The notes: generated by a model not told the origin, from the letters alone. 64,000 nt of DNA from Omphiscola glabra (GCA_964017045.1 OZ024796.1:20111510-20175509); one strand, 5' to 3'. Shown: positions 12,071-22,572, numbered from the stretch's first letter. Program-made: numbers and translations.

Positions 12071-15000
12071 CTGTAGACAGATGTAAATGAGCACATTAAT
12101 TATTGAGGATATTTTACATTGTATATAAAAAAAAGTTCTTTTCCTTGAAATTTGTCGAAGAAAAAAACAAAAAAATTTGCAGCTGAAAATAATGCTCACA
12201 GAGAAGATGAAATATTTGATATAACACAATGTTAGTTTTATGATCACAGAGAAGATAACAATTTTTATAAACCAATGTTAGTTACTTCAATGTAAACTTA
12301 CCAAGTGCAAAAAGCTTGTTGTTGATGACAGCCACTCCAACTCCACTCCGAGCTTTTTTCATGGGTGACACATATTCCCAAGTTTTATTCCTAGGGTTGT
12401 ACCTTTCCACAGACATCAGTTGGTTCTGTCCATCAAAGCCACCAACAGCGTAGATGTACCCGTCCATTGCAGCAACACCTAAACAACACATACACAATGT
12501 GATGAAATGGAGAAATGTTCCATTGTAGTGGTAAAAAAAAGGTAGCTGACAGTGGTATTGGTGGTATTTGTACATGTGCACCATATAACAGTGGTATTGG
12601 AGGCATTCGTACAGGTGCACCTCTCACTCACTTTAAACAAAATACACCTAAATTCAAGGCTACTAGTCAAGTCAAGGCTGCTAGTCAATTCAAGGCAACT
12701 AGTCAAGTTGAAAATAGCCTTGGTAATCTTTGTGTGCGAAGGATGAACAACATACCACATAATACATGTAGACAGAACCGGCCCTAACAATTGCGGGGCC
12801 CTATGCGAAACGGATTGCCCAGGGCCCAGTCTGGGTAGGGATAAGGATAATAATGGAAAATTAAGATTTTGTATTAGAAAATAAATTCGTCTTTGCATTT
12901 TATTCATTCTTTACTAAGTACAAAATCACGATCAAATTAACTTTACTTTACGAGCCTTGCGTGTAGCGAAGTCATACAGTATATCATCAAAATTCTGTTT
13001 CCTACATAGATCACGCTCAATAGCAAGAATTGCCAAATTGTTCAATCAATTTTATTTACTTGTCGTAATCATTTGAAACAACGACGTAATAGATTAAAAA
13101 ACAACACTGTAAAAACATAAAAACAGAATAAACACGCTGACCCATACATGATTGTAAGTCATAATGATTTAATCTAATAATTTACACCTAGAATTAGCGC
13201 GAGGCCTATGAAAGTGCGGGGCCCACTGCGGCCGTACAGGTTGCAGTGGCCTAAGGCCGGCCCTGCATGTAGGTAAACTCAGAAAATGCATATACACACA
13301 TACAGAAGCATTCATACGCACACATGACCGAGTAACGATATTCCAGTGATAAGTTTTGTAGACTTGTTGAAGTAAAGGCTTTTGTAATGTATAGTTACAT
13401 TGAGCAGATTGCTTATACAAAGATCTTAGGCTCAATGATGATTCAAAAACTACATCAAATGTGGCCAGCCGTGCAATGTGGCCAGCCGTGAAATGTGGCC
13501 AGCCGTGAAATGTGGCCAGCCGTGCAATGTGGCCAGCCGTGAAATGTGGCCAGCCGTGCAATGTGGCCAGCCGTGCAATGTGGCCAGCCGTGAAATGTGG
13601 CCAGCCGTGCAAACGTGAAACACAAGAAACATTCGAGTTGCCCCAGGGTAGAGTCGGGAGAAAAAGAAGTGAGGCAATGCACTCCCCCTCTCTCCCCCCT
13701 TCCCCTTTTAATAAGTATATTTATCACTTAGCAACAAAAGACAAAAGAACACGGATGCCGTTCCAGTGCGTTCCTACAGGAATGGACCCCTTACTTGACC
13801 CTCGAAGCAAGCGGTTCTCAACCTGTGGGTCGCGCCACCCCCCACCCTACCTTGGGGTCGAAAGACCCTTTCACAGGGGTAGCAAGACCCTTTCACAGGG
13901 GTCGCCTAAGACCATCGGAACACACATAACCACTACAGCTATGATGTAGCAAAGAAAATAATTTTGTACTTTGGGGTCGCTTCAACATGAGGAACTGTAT
14001 TAAAGGGTCTCTGCATTAGTAAGGTTGAGAATCACTGCTCTAAGCAATGTAAAACAACACAAATTACTAGATAAAAAATATTCCATACAACTAATTCAAA
14101 ATTGATAAATATTCTACACTTCATGAAATAATTGTAAAAATTAGGCCTACTTTAACAACTATTTTTAAAACTAAGAGTAGGCCTGGTTTATCTGGCACTG
14201 CCCATGTATGGACAAAGTTCCGTTTACTTAAATTATCTATTTAAGTAAGGGATGTAACTCAATCATTTTGGTTGTAATTTTTTCACTAAAGCAGAGTCCA
14301 GTTATCCCCCCCATCTAGAAATCCAAAGACAGAGAAAATAGAATCAGTTACCTGCTCCACTTCGTGGCTCCTGCATGGGTTCAACCATCTGCCACTGATT
14401 CGACTCTGGATAGAAGCACTCCACCGATCTCAGCCTCTCTGTCCCATCAAATCCACCGACAGCGTACAGGAGCCTGTTGATCACAGCTACGCCAGCTGAC
14501 ATCCGAACCGTATTCATTTCAGCAATAGGCTCCCAGCAGTCAGTCTGTGGGTGGTACCTAAAAGAAAGGAGGAATTTCTGTATCAATCTTTCCATGTACA
14601 GAATTAAGTTTTTAGTTTTCACAACTACATGTCATTATCTTTTTAAACCAAATGAATAAAATACTTGAGACCAGAGCTATCCACAGGGCTGGAATTAGAC
14701 TTGCTGTGGCCTTAAGCTTTACAAAGTCGAGAGGCCCCCGGAATTAGACTTGCTGTGGCCCTAAGCTTTACAAAGTCGAGAGGCCCCCGGAATTAGACTT
14801 GCTGTGCCCTAAGCTTTACAAAGTCGAGAGGCCCCTGGAATTAGACTTGCTGTGGCCCTAAGCTTTACAAAGTCGAGAGGCCCCCGGAATTAGACTTGCT
14901 GTGGCCCTAAGCTTTACAAAGTCGAGAGGCCCCCGGAATTAGACTTGCTGTGGCTCTAAGCTTTACAAAGTCGAGAGGCCCCCGGAATTAGACTTGCTGT

Positions 15001-17212
15001 GGCCCAAAGCTTTACAAAGTCGAGAGGCCCCCAACCGTTTAAAGTAACCAGGTGGTCAAATTTAAAAAAAACTTATTGGTAAATGTGGCACTGGTTAAAC
15101 ATGATAATGGGGTTACTGTGGTGACAGGGATTCTTGTGGTAACAGGGGTTCTTGAGGCGACAGCGGTTGCTGTGGTCACAACAGAGGCGTAGCTAGAGTG
15201 TTTGGCGCCCAGGGACAAGATTGATTTTAAAGCAACTCCTTTTATTTTTTCAACTCTCAAACCCATTATTTTCATCAATAGAATCATATCAAAGCACATT
15301 TTGGTGCCCCTAACAAGATGGTGCTCGGGGATATCTGTCCCCCATGTCTCCCTCGCTACGCCTCTGGGATAGGGATTCCTGAGGTGACAGGGGTTCTTGT
15401 GGTCACGTAAAGACGTAACTCGGCCAAAGGTTACTTTTACAATCACCGAAATTTAGCCACTGAGGAATTCATTGAAAAAAGCCAAAGTAGCAAGGTGAAG
15501 ACAGAATTTCTGTGCAAGTCATATTAAGGTGATCACTAAATTCATTTAGAATATCCACACTACACACTGACTAACCTATCAACTAGCCTATCAATACTAC
15601 ACACTGACTAACCTATCAACTAACCTATCAACACCACAGACTGACTAACCTGCACCACACACTGACTAACATGCACTACAAACTGACTAACCTATCAACA
15701 CCACAGACAGACTAACCTGCACTACACACTGACTAACATGCACCACAAACTGACTAACCTATCAACTAGCCTATCAGCACCACACACTGACTAACCTATC
15801 AACCCCACACACTGACTAACCTCTCTGCCGACTTGTGTTGTTCTCCGCCAGCTGATCCTCCCACCGCGTAGATCATATTGTCAAGAACGCAAGCCCCCAC
15901 CCGATTTCTTGCCACGGCCATGGGACACTTGGTGTGCCACACGTTCTCCTCGGGGTTGTACATCTCCAGTGATGCCAGGTCCCGATTGTCCCCCCTGACT
16001 TTGACACTCCCACCGACAACATAGATAGCTCCGTGTAGAGAGGTCACCGCCGGTCCACACCTGGGAGACGGCAGATCCGTAAGACGTGTCCACTCTTTAC
16101 TACACGGGTTGTAGCACTCAAAACTTTTTAAAGAGTCCATGACCTTCCGGTAGAACCCGCCGACGACGTAGATGACCAGTGGTTTACACGGTCTCCGTGG
16201 TCTCTCCTGGCAATCGTGGTGCTGCTTCAAGCCTCGCAGCCTGTCCAGCAGCAGGCGGATGCAGCCGGGCAGCCGTTGAATGATGTAGCATCTCTCCAGC
16301 TGATCCTCTATGAAACATGGGGCCAGGCTGGACAGTCGGACTTTTTCTAACAGGTCTTCGAGCTGAGAGAGTCGCCGGTCAGTGTCGTGCTCTACCCACC
16401 TGACCACGGCTTGGAACACTTCGGTTTCGCATCTGCACACAAAAAATAGTTCCCATGATTTAATTACAGCACACAGCCGGGTGATTTTAGTGTTTGAAAG
16501 ATTTAACAATGTATATTTAGTTTAATTGAAATGTATTAGGCTAAATAATAATAGACAAACACGGGGTGACTACTCTAAAATAGTTCTACGTTGTGAGGCC
16601 AAATTAGTAAAGGAAGTTGCTTCCCTTGGCTGATTGGATATGTACATATAGTTTATCTCTACCAATACTTGGACGTGTACATATAAATAGTTTATCTCTA
16701 ACAGTACTTGGACGTGTACTAGCAGCCTTTCTACTAGCAGCCTCCTTGTGTCTTACAACATTATGAATGACACTTCTTAAAAAAAACTATTAAACCTCCT
16801 TCTAGTCGCTTTGAAGTCTTCAGTTTTGGCACTTGTACTCTGGTCTGTACTCTGTGTTTTGTACTCTGGTCTGTACTCTATGTTTTGTACTCTGGTCCGT
16901 ACTCTATGTTTTGTACTCTGTGTTTTGTGCTCTCTATTTTGTACTCTGGTTTGTACTCTGTATTTTGTGCTCTGTGTTTTGTACTCTGTGTTTTGTACTC
17001 TGGTTTGTACTCGTGTTTTGTACTCTGGTTTGTACTCTGTGTTTTCTACCCTGTGTTTTGTACTCTATGTTTGTAATCAGCCCTACAGACAGTCCTACAG
17101 ACAGCCCTCCAGACAGTCCTACACCATACCCGTGGCTCCCATTACAGAACAAATAAATCAAACCTTTTTACCTGAGTTCAACAGTCACGCATGACGTCAC
17201 GCATGACGATCG

Positions 17213-17254
<42 letters not shown>

Positions 17255-19303
17255 ATTATTTCTACACAACCACGATTCCTATTAATAATCATTAGACTCC
17301 ATAATTAAGGTTAAACTAACACAAGTAACAAAAAAGTGTTTTTAACATAGCACTAGAATACACGATGTTTACTGCAAACGTTTCAATGCACAAAAGTGTT
17401 TGTCATTTCTAAGACCGGAAAACGTCACATCGCATTACCCAATGTTATTATCTTTAATTAATGTTTTCGCAAAGCATAACGTCTAACAACGTATTTTCCG
17501 CATATATATAGCAATTTGTTTGTATAATATTTAGTAAAATAAAGTCGTAAACACGTTTTCGCCGAGTTAAAGATCCACTATGCCGGCTCACATTAACATA
17601 GATGTACCGAAAAGCTGTTGAGAGCTTGGCCTAGCAAAATACCCGGATGCTTTATTCATATTTTAAGAGATTGGCCAGACTGCACGCTCCGGGTGTTCTA
17701 GTAAAGATGTCCGCCATTAAATGACAAACCCTATTAAGCCGGCGGTATGTGTGTACAGAATTATGCGTATGTTCGTAACACGGATTTTCGTACGTTAACC
17801 GTGACATTGTTCACCAAACGTGTTCATTAACCTAGGATCCACTGTAGTTTAAAATTGTCCAAAGCACTGGTGACAGATCTGTACTGAAGAGTGCTACACG
17901 TGTACGGTAAAAATATGGTATATATTAAGAAAATTGCTCATGTCCACTACTGTTGCTGTCAACTACTATTCAGGTCAAATACTACTCATATCAACTATTG
18001 GTCCAATAAAAAAAAGTTAACTTGTACAAACCTGACATTAATTGCGACTAGTACAAACCTGACACTAAGTTCTGACGTGTACGAACCTGACTCTAAGTTC
18101 TGACTTGTACAAACTTGACAATGACTTCTAACTTGTACAAACCTGCATTTATGTTCTGACTTGTACAAAACTGACACTGAGTTCTAACTGGTACGTACTT
18201 AAAATTGACTTCAAGCTTGTGCAAACGTGACAAAGAGATCTAACAAGTACATGTCATAGAAGTTTAATGTTTACATGAAATAGACATCTAACAAGTACAT
18301 GTCATAGAAGTTTAAGGTTTACATGACATAGACATCTAACAAGTACATGTCATAGAAGTTTAAGGTTTACATGACATAGAGATCTAACTTGTACACGACA
18401 CAGTTATCTAACCTGTCCATGACACAGAGATGTAACCTGTACTCACCTGACATTGAGCTCATCCTGCTGTACTATTTGAACCATCTCGTTAGCATCCAAT
18501 GTCAGAAACTCATCGTACTTAATGACCTCACAAAAGTGTTCGTGGATGTACTTCTTCGCTTTGGCCTCAAGATCCAAGCAGCCGTGAAGACATGCGAAGT
18601 AGGCGAATCCTATACAGTTACTGGGGTCCAACTGCTGCTCCATGAACAATGTGCACGCATCAACCACGTGACGAATCTCTAGAAATATGGCAGCAACCAG
18701 CAAGGACTGGACGTTGGCCTGGGTCACGACAATTTCATAGGTGTACGCGAATTCGACCAGAGTTTTGAGCGTTTCCGCGGTAAGGTTAGGTTCCAGGATG
18801 TCCACGTCACTGGCGTTCGCTTCTCTCATTCCGTTCATGAACATGGCTCTGAAGTAGTTACTGCAGGCGGACAGGATTAATTTGTGCGCTCTGATAAGCT
18901 GACCTTTCACGTTGAGCGTGATATCACAGAGCGCCCCCTCGTGGCGGAACTGGTTGATGGCCGACAAGGCCTCTTCGGGATAACGGGAAATTTTGAACCT
19001 AGTGCTGCCGTCGGGAGATATCTGCGCGATCTGTGAGCGCATCATGTACCACGAGATGGGCACGGGCCTCTCGGCCGCAGCCTGCGTCTCGCGTGCCAAG
19101 ATGGCTTCCCATGACCTACAATCCTGCTGCTGGCCGTTGGGCAGATGCTGTTGGCCGTTGGGCAGATGCTGCTGGCCGTTGGGCAGATGCTGCTGACTAG
19201 TGGAAGCTTGCTGGAACTGTCCGCCATGTTGATGACGAGTTGGCTGTGTTTGGGAGGAGGAGGCAGTGCTCCACACTTGCAGGGGGAGGTAATTGGACGC
19301 CAT
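11931..19303 (-). CDS. KEAP1: KEAP1 (KLHL19), BTB-BACK-Kelch, 5 coding exons
   Basis: KEAP1 is the CUL3 E3-ligase adaptor that holds the CNC transcription factor NRF2 in the cytoplasm for degradation and releases it under electrophile stress. Coding exons are 19303-18447, 16432-15821, 14557-14352, 12478-12302 and 12070-11931. All introns are GT-AG, phases agree, and the lengths sum to 1992 nt, giving 663 residues. BTB is about residues 115-222, BACK about 225-355 and six Kelch blades about 373-655. The phrases [43 protein letters not shown] and [10 protein letters not shown] follow KEAP1 rather than other KLHL proteins. An in-frame TAA immediately precedes the ATG, so the start is firm unless spliced away. 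The N-terminal 60 residues are Gln-rich with an HLPNGQQ repeat. The tail is short and lacks the C-terminal cysteine cluster of the human protein. Confidence 0.93.
12302..12478 (-). CDS. KEAP1: KEAP1 coding exon 4 (Kelch blade)
   Basis: Follows TTGTTTAG and encodes [20 protein letters not shown] to NNKLFALG. Gln578 and Ser603 match human Gln530 and Ser555. Human Tyr525 is Phe573. The donor is GTAAGT. Confidence 0.92.
12773..13265. mobile_element. hAT-like MITE with CCGGCCCT ends
   Basis: Starts CAGAACCGGCCCTAAC and ends CTAAGGCCGGCCCTG in KEAP1 intron 4. The flanking 8-mers CATGTAGA (12765-12772) and CATGTAGG (13266-13273) match at 7 of 8 positions, a target duplication of hAT length. The interior is AT-rich and non-coding. 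Confidence 0.75.
13460..13612. repeat. 17-bp minisatellite, 9 copies
   Basis: Unit GTGGCCAGCCGTGCAAT, with GAAAT variants, in a KEAP1 intron. The 17-bp period keeps several frames open and creates fake [12 protein letters not shown] proteins. Confidence 0.9.
13809..14037 (+). mobile_element. SPIN-like hAT MITE, copy 1
   Basis: Left end AAGCGGTTCTCAACCTGTGG and right end GGTTGAGAATCACTG, in a KEAP1 intron. The interior has GGTCGCCTAAGACCATCGGA, the phrase typical of SPIN-type elements as I recall them. Flanks CTCGAAGC (13801-13808) and CTCTAAGC (14038-14045) agree at 7 of 8 positions. A short internal duplication of the CCTTTCACAGGGGT phrase is present. Confidence 0.8.
14352..14557 (-). CDS. 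KEAP1: KEAP1 coding exon 3 (Kelch blades)
   Basis: Follows TTCTTTTAG and encodes [16 protein letters not shown] to EPRSGAG. Arg531 and Ser556 correspond to NRF2-contacting Arg483 and Ser508 of human KEAP1. The donor is GTAACT. Confidence 0.92.
14691..15032. repeat. 49-bp minisatellite, 7 copies
   Basis: Units start GGAATTAGACTTGCTGTGGC at 14691, 14740, 14789 and so on, each ending GTCGAGAGGCCCCC. It is GC-richer than its surroundings and lies in KEAP1 intron sequence. The unit resembles the end of a CCGGCCCT-type hAT MITE. Confidence 0.9.
15182..15366. mobile_element. Short hAT-like MITE
   Basis: Starts CAGAGGCGTAGCTAGAG and ends CGCTACGCCTCTG, a 12-bp perfect inverted end with 185 bp total length. 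It lies in KEAP1 intron sequence. No convincing target duplication is left. Confidence 0.65.
15548..15820. repeat. Minisatellite starting at the KEAP1 exon 2 donor
   Basis: Compound unit with the core CACACTGACTAACCTATCAA (plus strand). On the minus strand each unit reads AGGTTAGTCAGTGTGTGG, the same as the authentic exon 2 junction AG|GTTAGTCAGTG. The array therefore carries a dozen or so donor-like copies immediately downstream of the real donor. Confidence 0.85.
15821..16432 (-). CDS. KEAP1: KEAP1 coding exon 2 (BACK/IVR, Kelch 1-2 start)
   Basis: Begins after the acceptor GTGTGCAG and completes R286, then C287 (human Cys241 equivalent). It contains [20 protein letters not shown]: human Cys273 is Leu319 here, human Cys288 is Cys334 and human Cys297 is Cys343. 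It ends GCAGAGAG before the donor GTTAGT, which is copied many times in the adjoining minisatellite. Confidence 0.93.
16835..17080. repeat. TTTTGTACTCTGGTCTGTACTC-type minisatellite
   Basis: Irregular repeats built from TTTTGTACTCTG, GGTCTGTACTCTATG and GGTTTGTACTCTG, in KEAP1 intron 1. Several frames are open by chance. Confidence 0.85.
17215..17249. repeat. (TA)n microsatellite
   Basis: About 17 TA dinucleotides, in KEAP1 intron 1. Confidence 0.95.
18020..18446. repeat. Two minisatellites abutting the KEAP1 exon 1 donor
   Basis: From about 18020 to 18190 the unit is near 29 bp with TCTGACTTGTACAAACCTGA. From about 18225 to 18446 units contain ATCTAACAAGTACATGTCAT and GAAGTTTAAGGTTTACATGA, decaying toward the exon. 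The last units reach the donor GTGAGT at 18446. Confidence 0.8.
18447..19303 (-). CDS. KEAP1: KEAP1 coding exon 1 (N-terminus, BTB, start of BACK)
   Basis: Encodes residues 1-285 plus two bases of R286. It ends AATGTCAG before the donor GTGAGT. The BTB core reads [19 protein letters not shown] and then [10 protein letters not shown]. By alignment with human KEAP1 from memory, human Cys151 falls on Asn197, Cys226 on Asn272, and Cys171 is kept as Cys217. Confidence 0.93.
19133..19198 (-). repeat. Coding 21-bp repeat, HLPNGQQ x3
   Basis: Three tandem 21-bp units on the minus strand encode HLPNGQQ at about residues 39-59 of KEAP1, in the disordered N-terminal tail. Units are nearly identical at DNA level, so copy number may vary between individuals. 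Confidence 0.9.
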
Positions 19304-19364
19304 TTATCGTATTACTTATCTGTTTTCTTTCATTGTGTAACAAAAGCCGTATGTGTAAATCCAT
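19197..19364 (-). promoter_or_regulatory. Overlapping upstream ORF, 55 codons
   Basis: Starts at the ATG at 19364 (MDLHIRLLLHNERKQ) and ends at 19197, so it overlaps the first 107 nt of the KEAP1 coding sequence in another frame. If the leader is used as predicted, initiation here would reduce KEAP1 translation. The peptide itself is probably not conserved. Confidence 0.4.
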
Positions 19365-19369
19365 TACGC
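19304..19369 (-). promoter_or_regulatory. KEAP1 5' leader segment after splice acceptor
   Basis: The minus strand reads TTCTTGTTCTTCCTGTCAG and then GCGTAATGG at 19369, a strong polypyrimidine tract and acceptor 66 nt before the KEAP1 ATG. This implies at least one upstream non-coding exon. The segment contains an ATG at 19364 with G at -3 and G at +4, out of frame with KEAP1. The KEAP1 ATG itself has T at -3. Confidence 0.6.
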
Positions 19370-19870
19370 CTGACAGGAAGAACAAGAATTATTCAATAGT
19401 TAACCATCAAAGATTAATAAACGTTCAAACCTTTCGGTACAAGCTGATATTTGTCTAAAGTACTATTTGGTCTAAGCTGAATGGCGCGTACCGTCCACAA
19501 AAAATGATGATTAATTATTATTATTATTATGGGTAGTTTTCTATAGCGTGGTACCCCAGCCTAGGGCTGGGCTCACCACGCTGTACATGCTGAACTTAAA
19601 AAATATAAATTAAAAACCAACAATTCCATATCAATTTACATGTGACGTCATGGACGGCACTCCGCAGCATCGTTTAACTCTCAGAGGGGGAATCAGTCAG
19701 GATAGTATGTTTATATAAATAAAATAATCGCTATTTGAATGAAGAAATAAATTCATTGGTGCTACAGCCAGTGGGCCATAACATTTAAAGTGGCGGGCCG
19801 CGTGTTTCCCACCCCTGCATTAAGCATAGAAGCCTCAACTTATTTTCTGTTATCATATTGAGGTCTCAAA

Positions 19871-20098
19871 CTATAGCAAGCTGTATGGCTTGGGAGAAGG
19901 GAAGGGAACTACAGCAAGCTGTATGGATTGGGAGAAGGGAAAGGAAATACAGCAAGCTGTATGGATTGGGAGACGGGAAGGAAATACAACAAGCTGTATG
20001 GATTGGGAGAAGGGAAGGGAACTAGAGCAAGCTGTATGGATTGGGAGAAGGGAAGGGAACTAGAGCAAGCTGTATGGATTGGGTGAAGGGGAGAGAAG
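19871..20098. repeat. 38-bp minisatellite, 6 copies
   Basis: Unit AGCAAGCTGTATGGATTGGG followed by AGAAGGGAAGGGAACTAC. Purine-rich on the plus strand. Confidence 0.9.
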
Positions 20099-20269
20099 TG
20101 ACGGATCAAAACTGCGATATTAAAATTGTATAGCTGGTTAGTGACTTCTAAAAATAGATTTCAAATGCCGCTTACTAGATCTTAGAGAATATGTCAACGT
20201 CTAAATCTGCGGAGCTGAGCAGTTGAGAATGCATTAAAAGATATTGTAGACTTGAAAAAAGTGAGCTGA

Positions 20270-20594
20270 CGCCTATCTCCTCTACCTTTCACCTCCGCCA
20301 GAATCTTCCGTAAGCTCAAGTCAGCTGAATTCCAAGGTAAATACACTTTATAAAACCACTTTATTTATTTACATTCTCTTTTATTATGTTTTCATACAAT
20401 ACTTGTCGTCTATAAATACATTTTTCTTATTCAAAAACACGTAACAAAAACAACTGGGGTGGCATTTTGGGGGCTGGATCGGATTAATGGCATTTCTATT
20501 AATTTCAATGGGGAAAATTGCTTTGAGATACGAGCAATTTGACATACGAGCAAGGTTACGGAACGAATTAAAGTCGTATGTCGAGGTACCACTG
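20270..20594 (-). mobile_element. Pogo/Tigger-like DNA transposon end
   Basis: The minus strand begins CAGTGGTACCTCGACATACG at 20594, flanked by TA. This is the end type shared by Tc1/mariner-group pogo elements. The interior continues with GAAATTAATAGAAATGCC and an AATAAA-rich stretch. The opposite end is not found, so the element is truncated; its boundary near 20270 is uncertain. Confidence 0.6.
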
Positions 20595-21097
20595 TATAAC
20601 AAATATGTACGTCGCTATGCGTCATCTAGTAACTACAAAACGTAGTTACTCAAGTGGGTTACTTTAACGCTGGCTGTCACATTGAAATAAATGTGTATAA
20701 AAATTATGAAAATTGTGTTATATTTCGCAACGCCTCCGTCAATAAGCGGTAGCCAACCATAAAGGAAAATGCCCCCCCCCCCCCCCCTATTTCACAAACA
20801 GGACCAGTAAAAAAACCTGGTCTTTGAGAAGTATATGGTAATTTATAAATTTATAGTTTAATTCATTATTAAGGTCCTATCTAAAGACGATTTTGGCGCC
20901 TGTTGCTCTTCGCCCCATTCTCGTGGCCCTGCTCGAGGGCATCGTGGCCCACAGGGCAATGCGGCGTATATTCTGGGCTTGCCAAACAGCGGTCCTAATC
21001 CGTGAAACATTTTTGCTGACTATGACGTCATAATTGTAAAAAGATTTTTTTTCATGTTGTTTTCTTGCTGTTTGTCGGGAGCGGGGGGAGGGGTGGT

Positions 21098-21310
21098 ACG
21101 AATGCTTAATGTATGTAAGCACAGGGTGGGGGTCGAATGCTCAATGTATGTAAGCACGGGGGGTCGAATGCTTAATGTATGTAAGCACGGGGTGGCCGTG
21201 TCGAATGCTCAATGTATGTAAGCACGGGGTAGGGGAGTCGAATGCTCAATGTATGTAAGCACGGGGGGGGGGGGGGGCAAATGCTCAATGTATGTAAGCA
21301 CGGCGTGGGG
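21098..21310. repeat. About 35-bp minisatellite, 6 copies with G tracts
   Basis: Unit core GAATGCTCAATGTATGTAAG followed by CACGGGG and a variable G run (up to about 15 G near 21263-21277). Confidence 0.85.
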
Positions 21311-21464
21311 GCGGGGTAATCAAATAGTACGCTTGCCCGGGGGGGGGGGGGGCAAAGGTCGAAAATGTGACTTTTTGTGAACACTATAATACGATAGGTG
21401 TGGGGTCACCATGAGCATAAGGCAGTATGTGTGGTGACATAAAACAGTAGTTAAGCATAAGACA

Positions 21465-21992
21465 ATAAAGTACCATAAGACAGCATGTGGACCCTAAGAC
21501 AGCATGTGGACAGTAAGACAGTAGGGAAACCAATAGGACAGTTGGTGGAACATAGGACGATTGGTGTACAATAAGACAGTTGGTGGACCGTAGGACAGTA
21601 GGTGGACAATCAGACGGTTGGTGGACCATAGGACAGTAGGTGGACAATAAGGCAGTTGGTGGACCATATGACAGTAGGTGGACAATAAGACTGTTGGTGG
21701 ACCATAGGACAGTAGGTGGACAATAAGGCAGTTGGTGGGTCATAGGACAGTATGTGGACAATAAGACAGTTGGTGTACAATAAGTCAGATGGTTGACAAT
21801 AGGACAGTAGGTGGACAAGAAGACAGTTGATGGACCATATGACAGTAGGTGGACAATAAGACAGTAGGTAGACAATAAGACAGTAGGTGGACAATAAGAC
21901 AATGGGTGGACAATAAGTCAGTAGGTAGACATTAAGACAGTAGGTGGACAATAAGACAATGGGTGGACAATAAGTCAGTTGGTGGACCATAG
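21465..21992. repeat. 19-bp minisatellite with 38-bp higher-order pattern
   Basis: Unit GACAGTAGGTGGACAATAA alternates with GACAGTTGGTGGACCATAG, giving a 38-bp dimer in the middle of the array. All frames are chance-open because 19 is not a multiple of 3. Confidence 0.9.
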
Positions 21993-22285
21993 TGTGGTTG
22001 AATGCAGAAGAATACAGGTGAGCTGGTTTATGATTACAATGAGGTAAAATCGTTGTAAATCATACCGGTCCTTGAAATCTTAAGTAGTTATTATTCCAAT
22101 GGTTAGCAAGAGCTATAAGGACTCTCACGCTTAAAGTTCTACCAAAAAGTCGTCGCATATTTCATGACGTTTAAAACTGATAATCTGGCGATAAAACATG
22201 GTTCACAGCACGACTACCATTCTGTGCATTTCTAATCTATAATTAGACGCGTGGGGTATTTTCTAATCAACTGCGCAAATTTAAG

Positions 22286-22572
22286 GTTTAGTGTACATAT
22301 GTAAGGCTTAGTGCACACATGGAAGGCATAGTGCACACATGGAAGGCATAGTGTACACATGGAAGGCATACTGCTCACATGGAATCTTACTGCTCATATG
22401 GAATCGTACTGCACACATGGAAGGCTTACTGCACACATGGAAGGCTTACTGCACACATGGAAGGCTTACTGCACACATGGAAGGCTTACTGCACACATGG
22501 AATGCTTAATGCTCACATGGAATCTTACTGCACACATGGAAGGCTTACTGCACACGTCGGAGGCTTACTGCA
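22286..22572. repeat. 20-bp minisatellite, about 14 copies
   Basis: Unit CACATGGAAGGCTTACTGCA, with GGCATAGTG variants on the left edge. Confidence 0.9.

Noticed and set aside
12433..12907. Extra coding frames overlapping KEAP1 exon 4 and intron 4
   Set aside because: They read the Kelch exon in wrong frames or cross its acceptor into the MITE at 12773.
15039..15446. 135-codon minus frame
   Set aside because: It runs through a MITE and intron repeats; no domain.
19304..19400. Longer KEAP1 N-terminus
   Set aside because: An in-frame TAA lies immediately before the ATG at 19303 in the leader segment.
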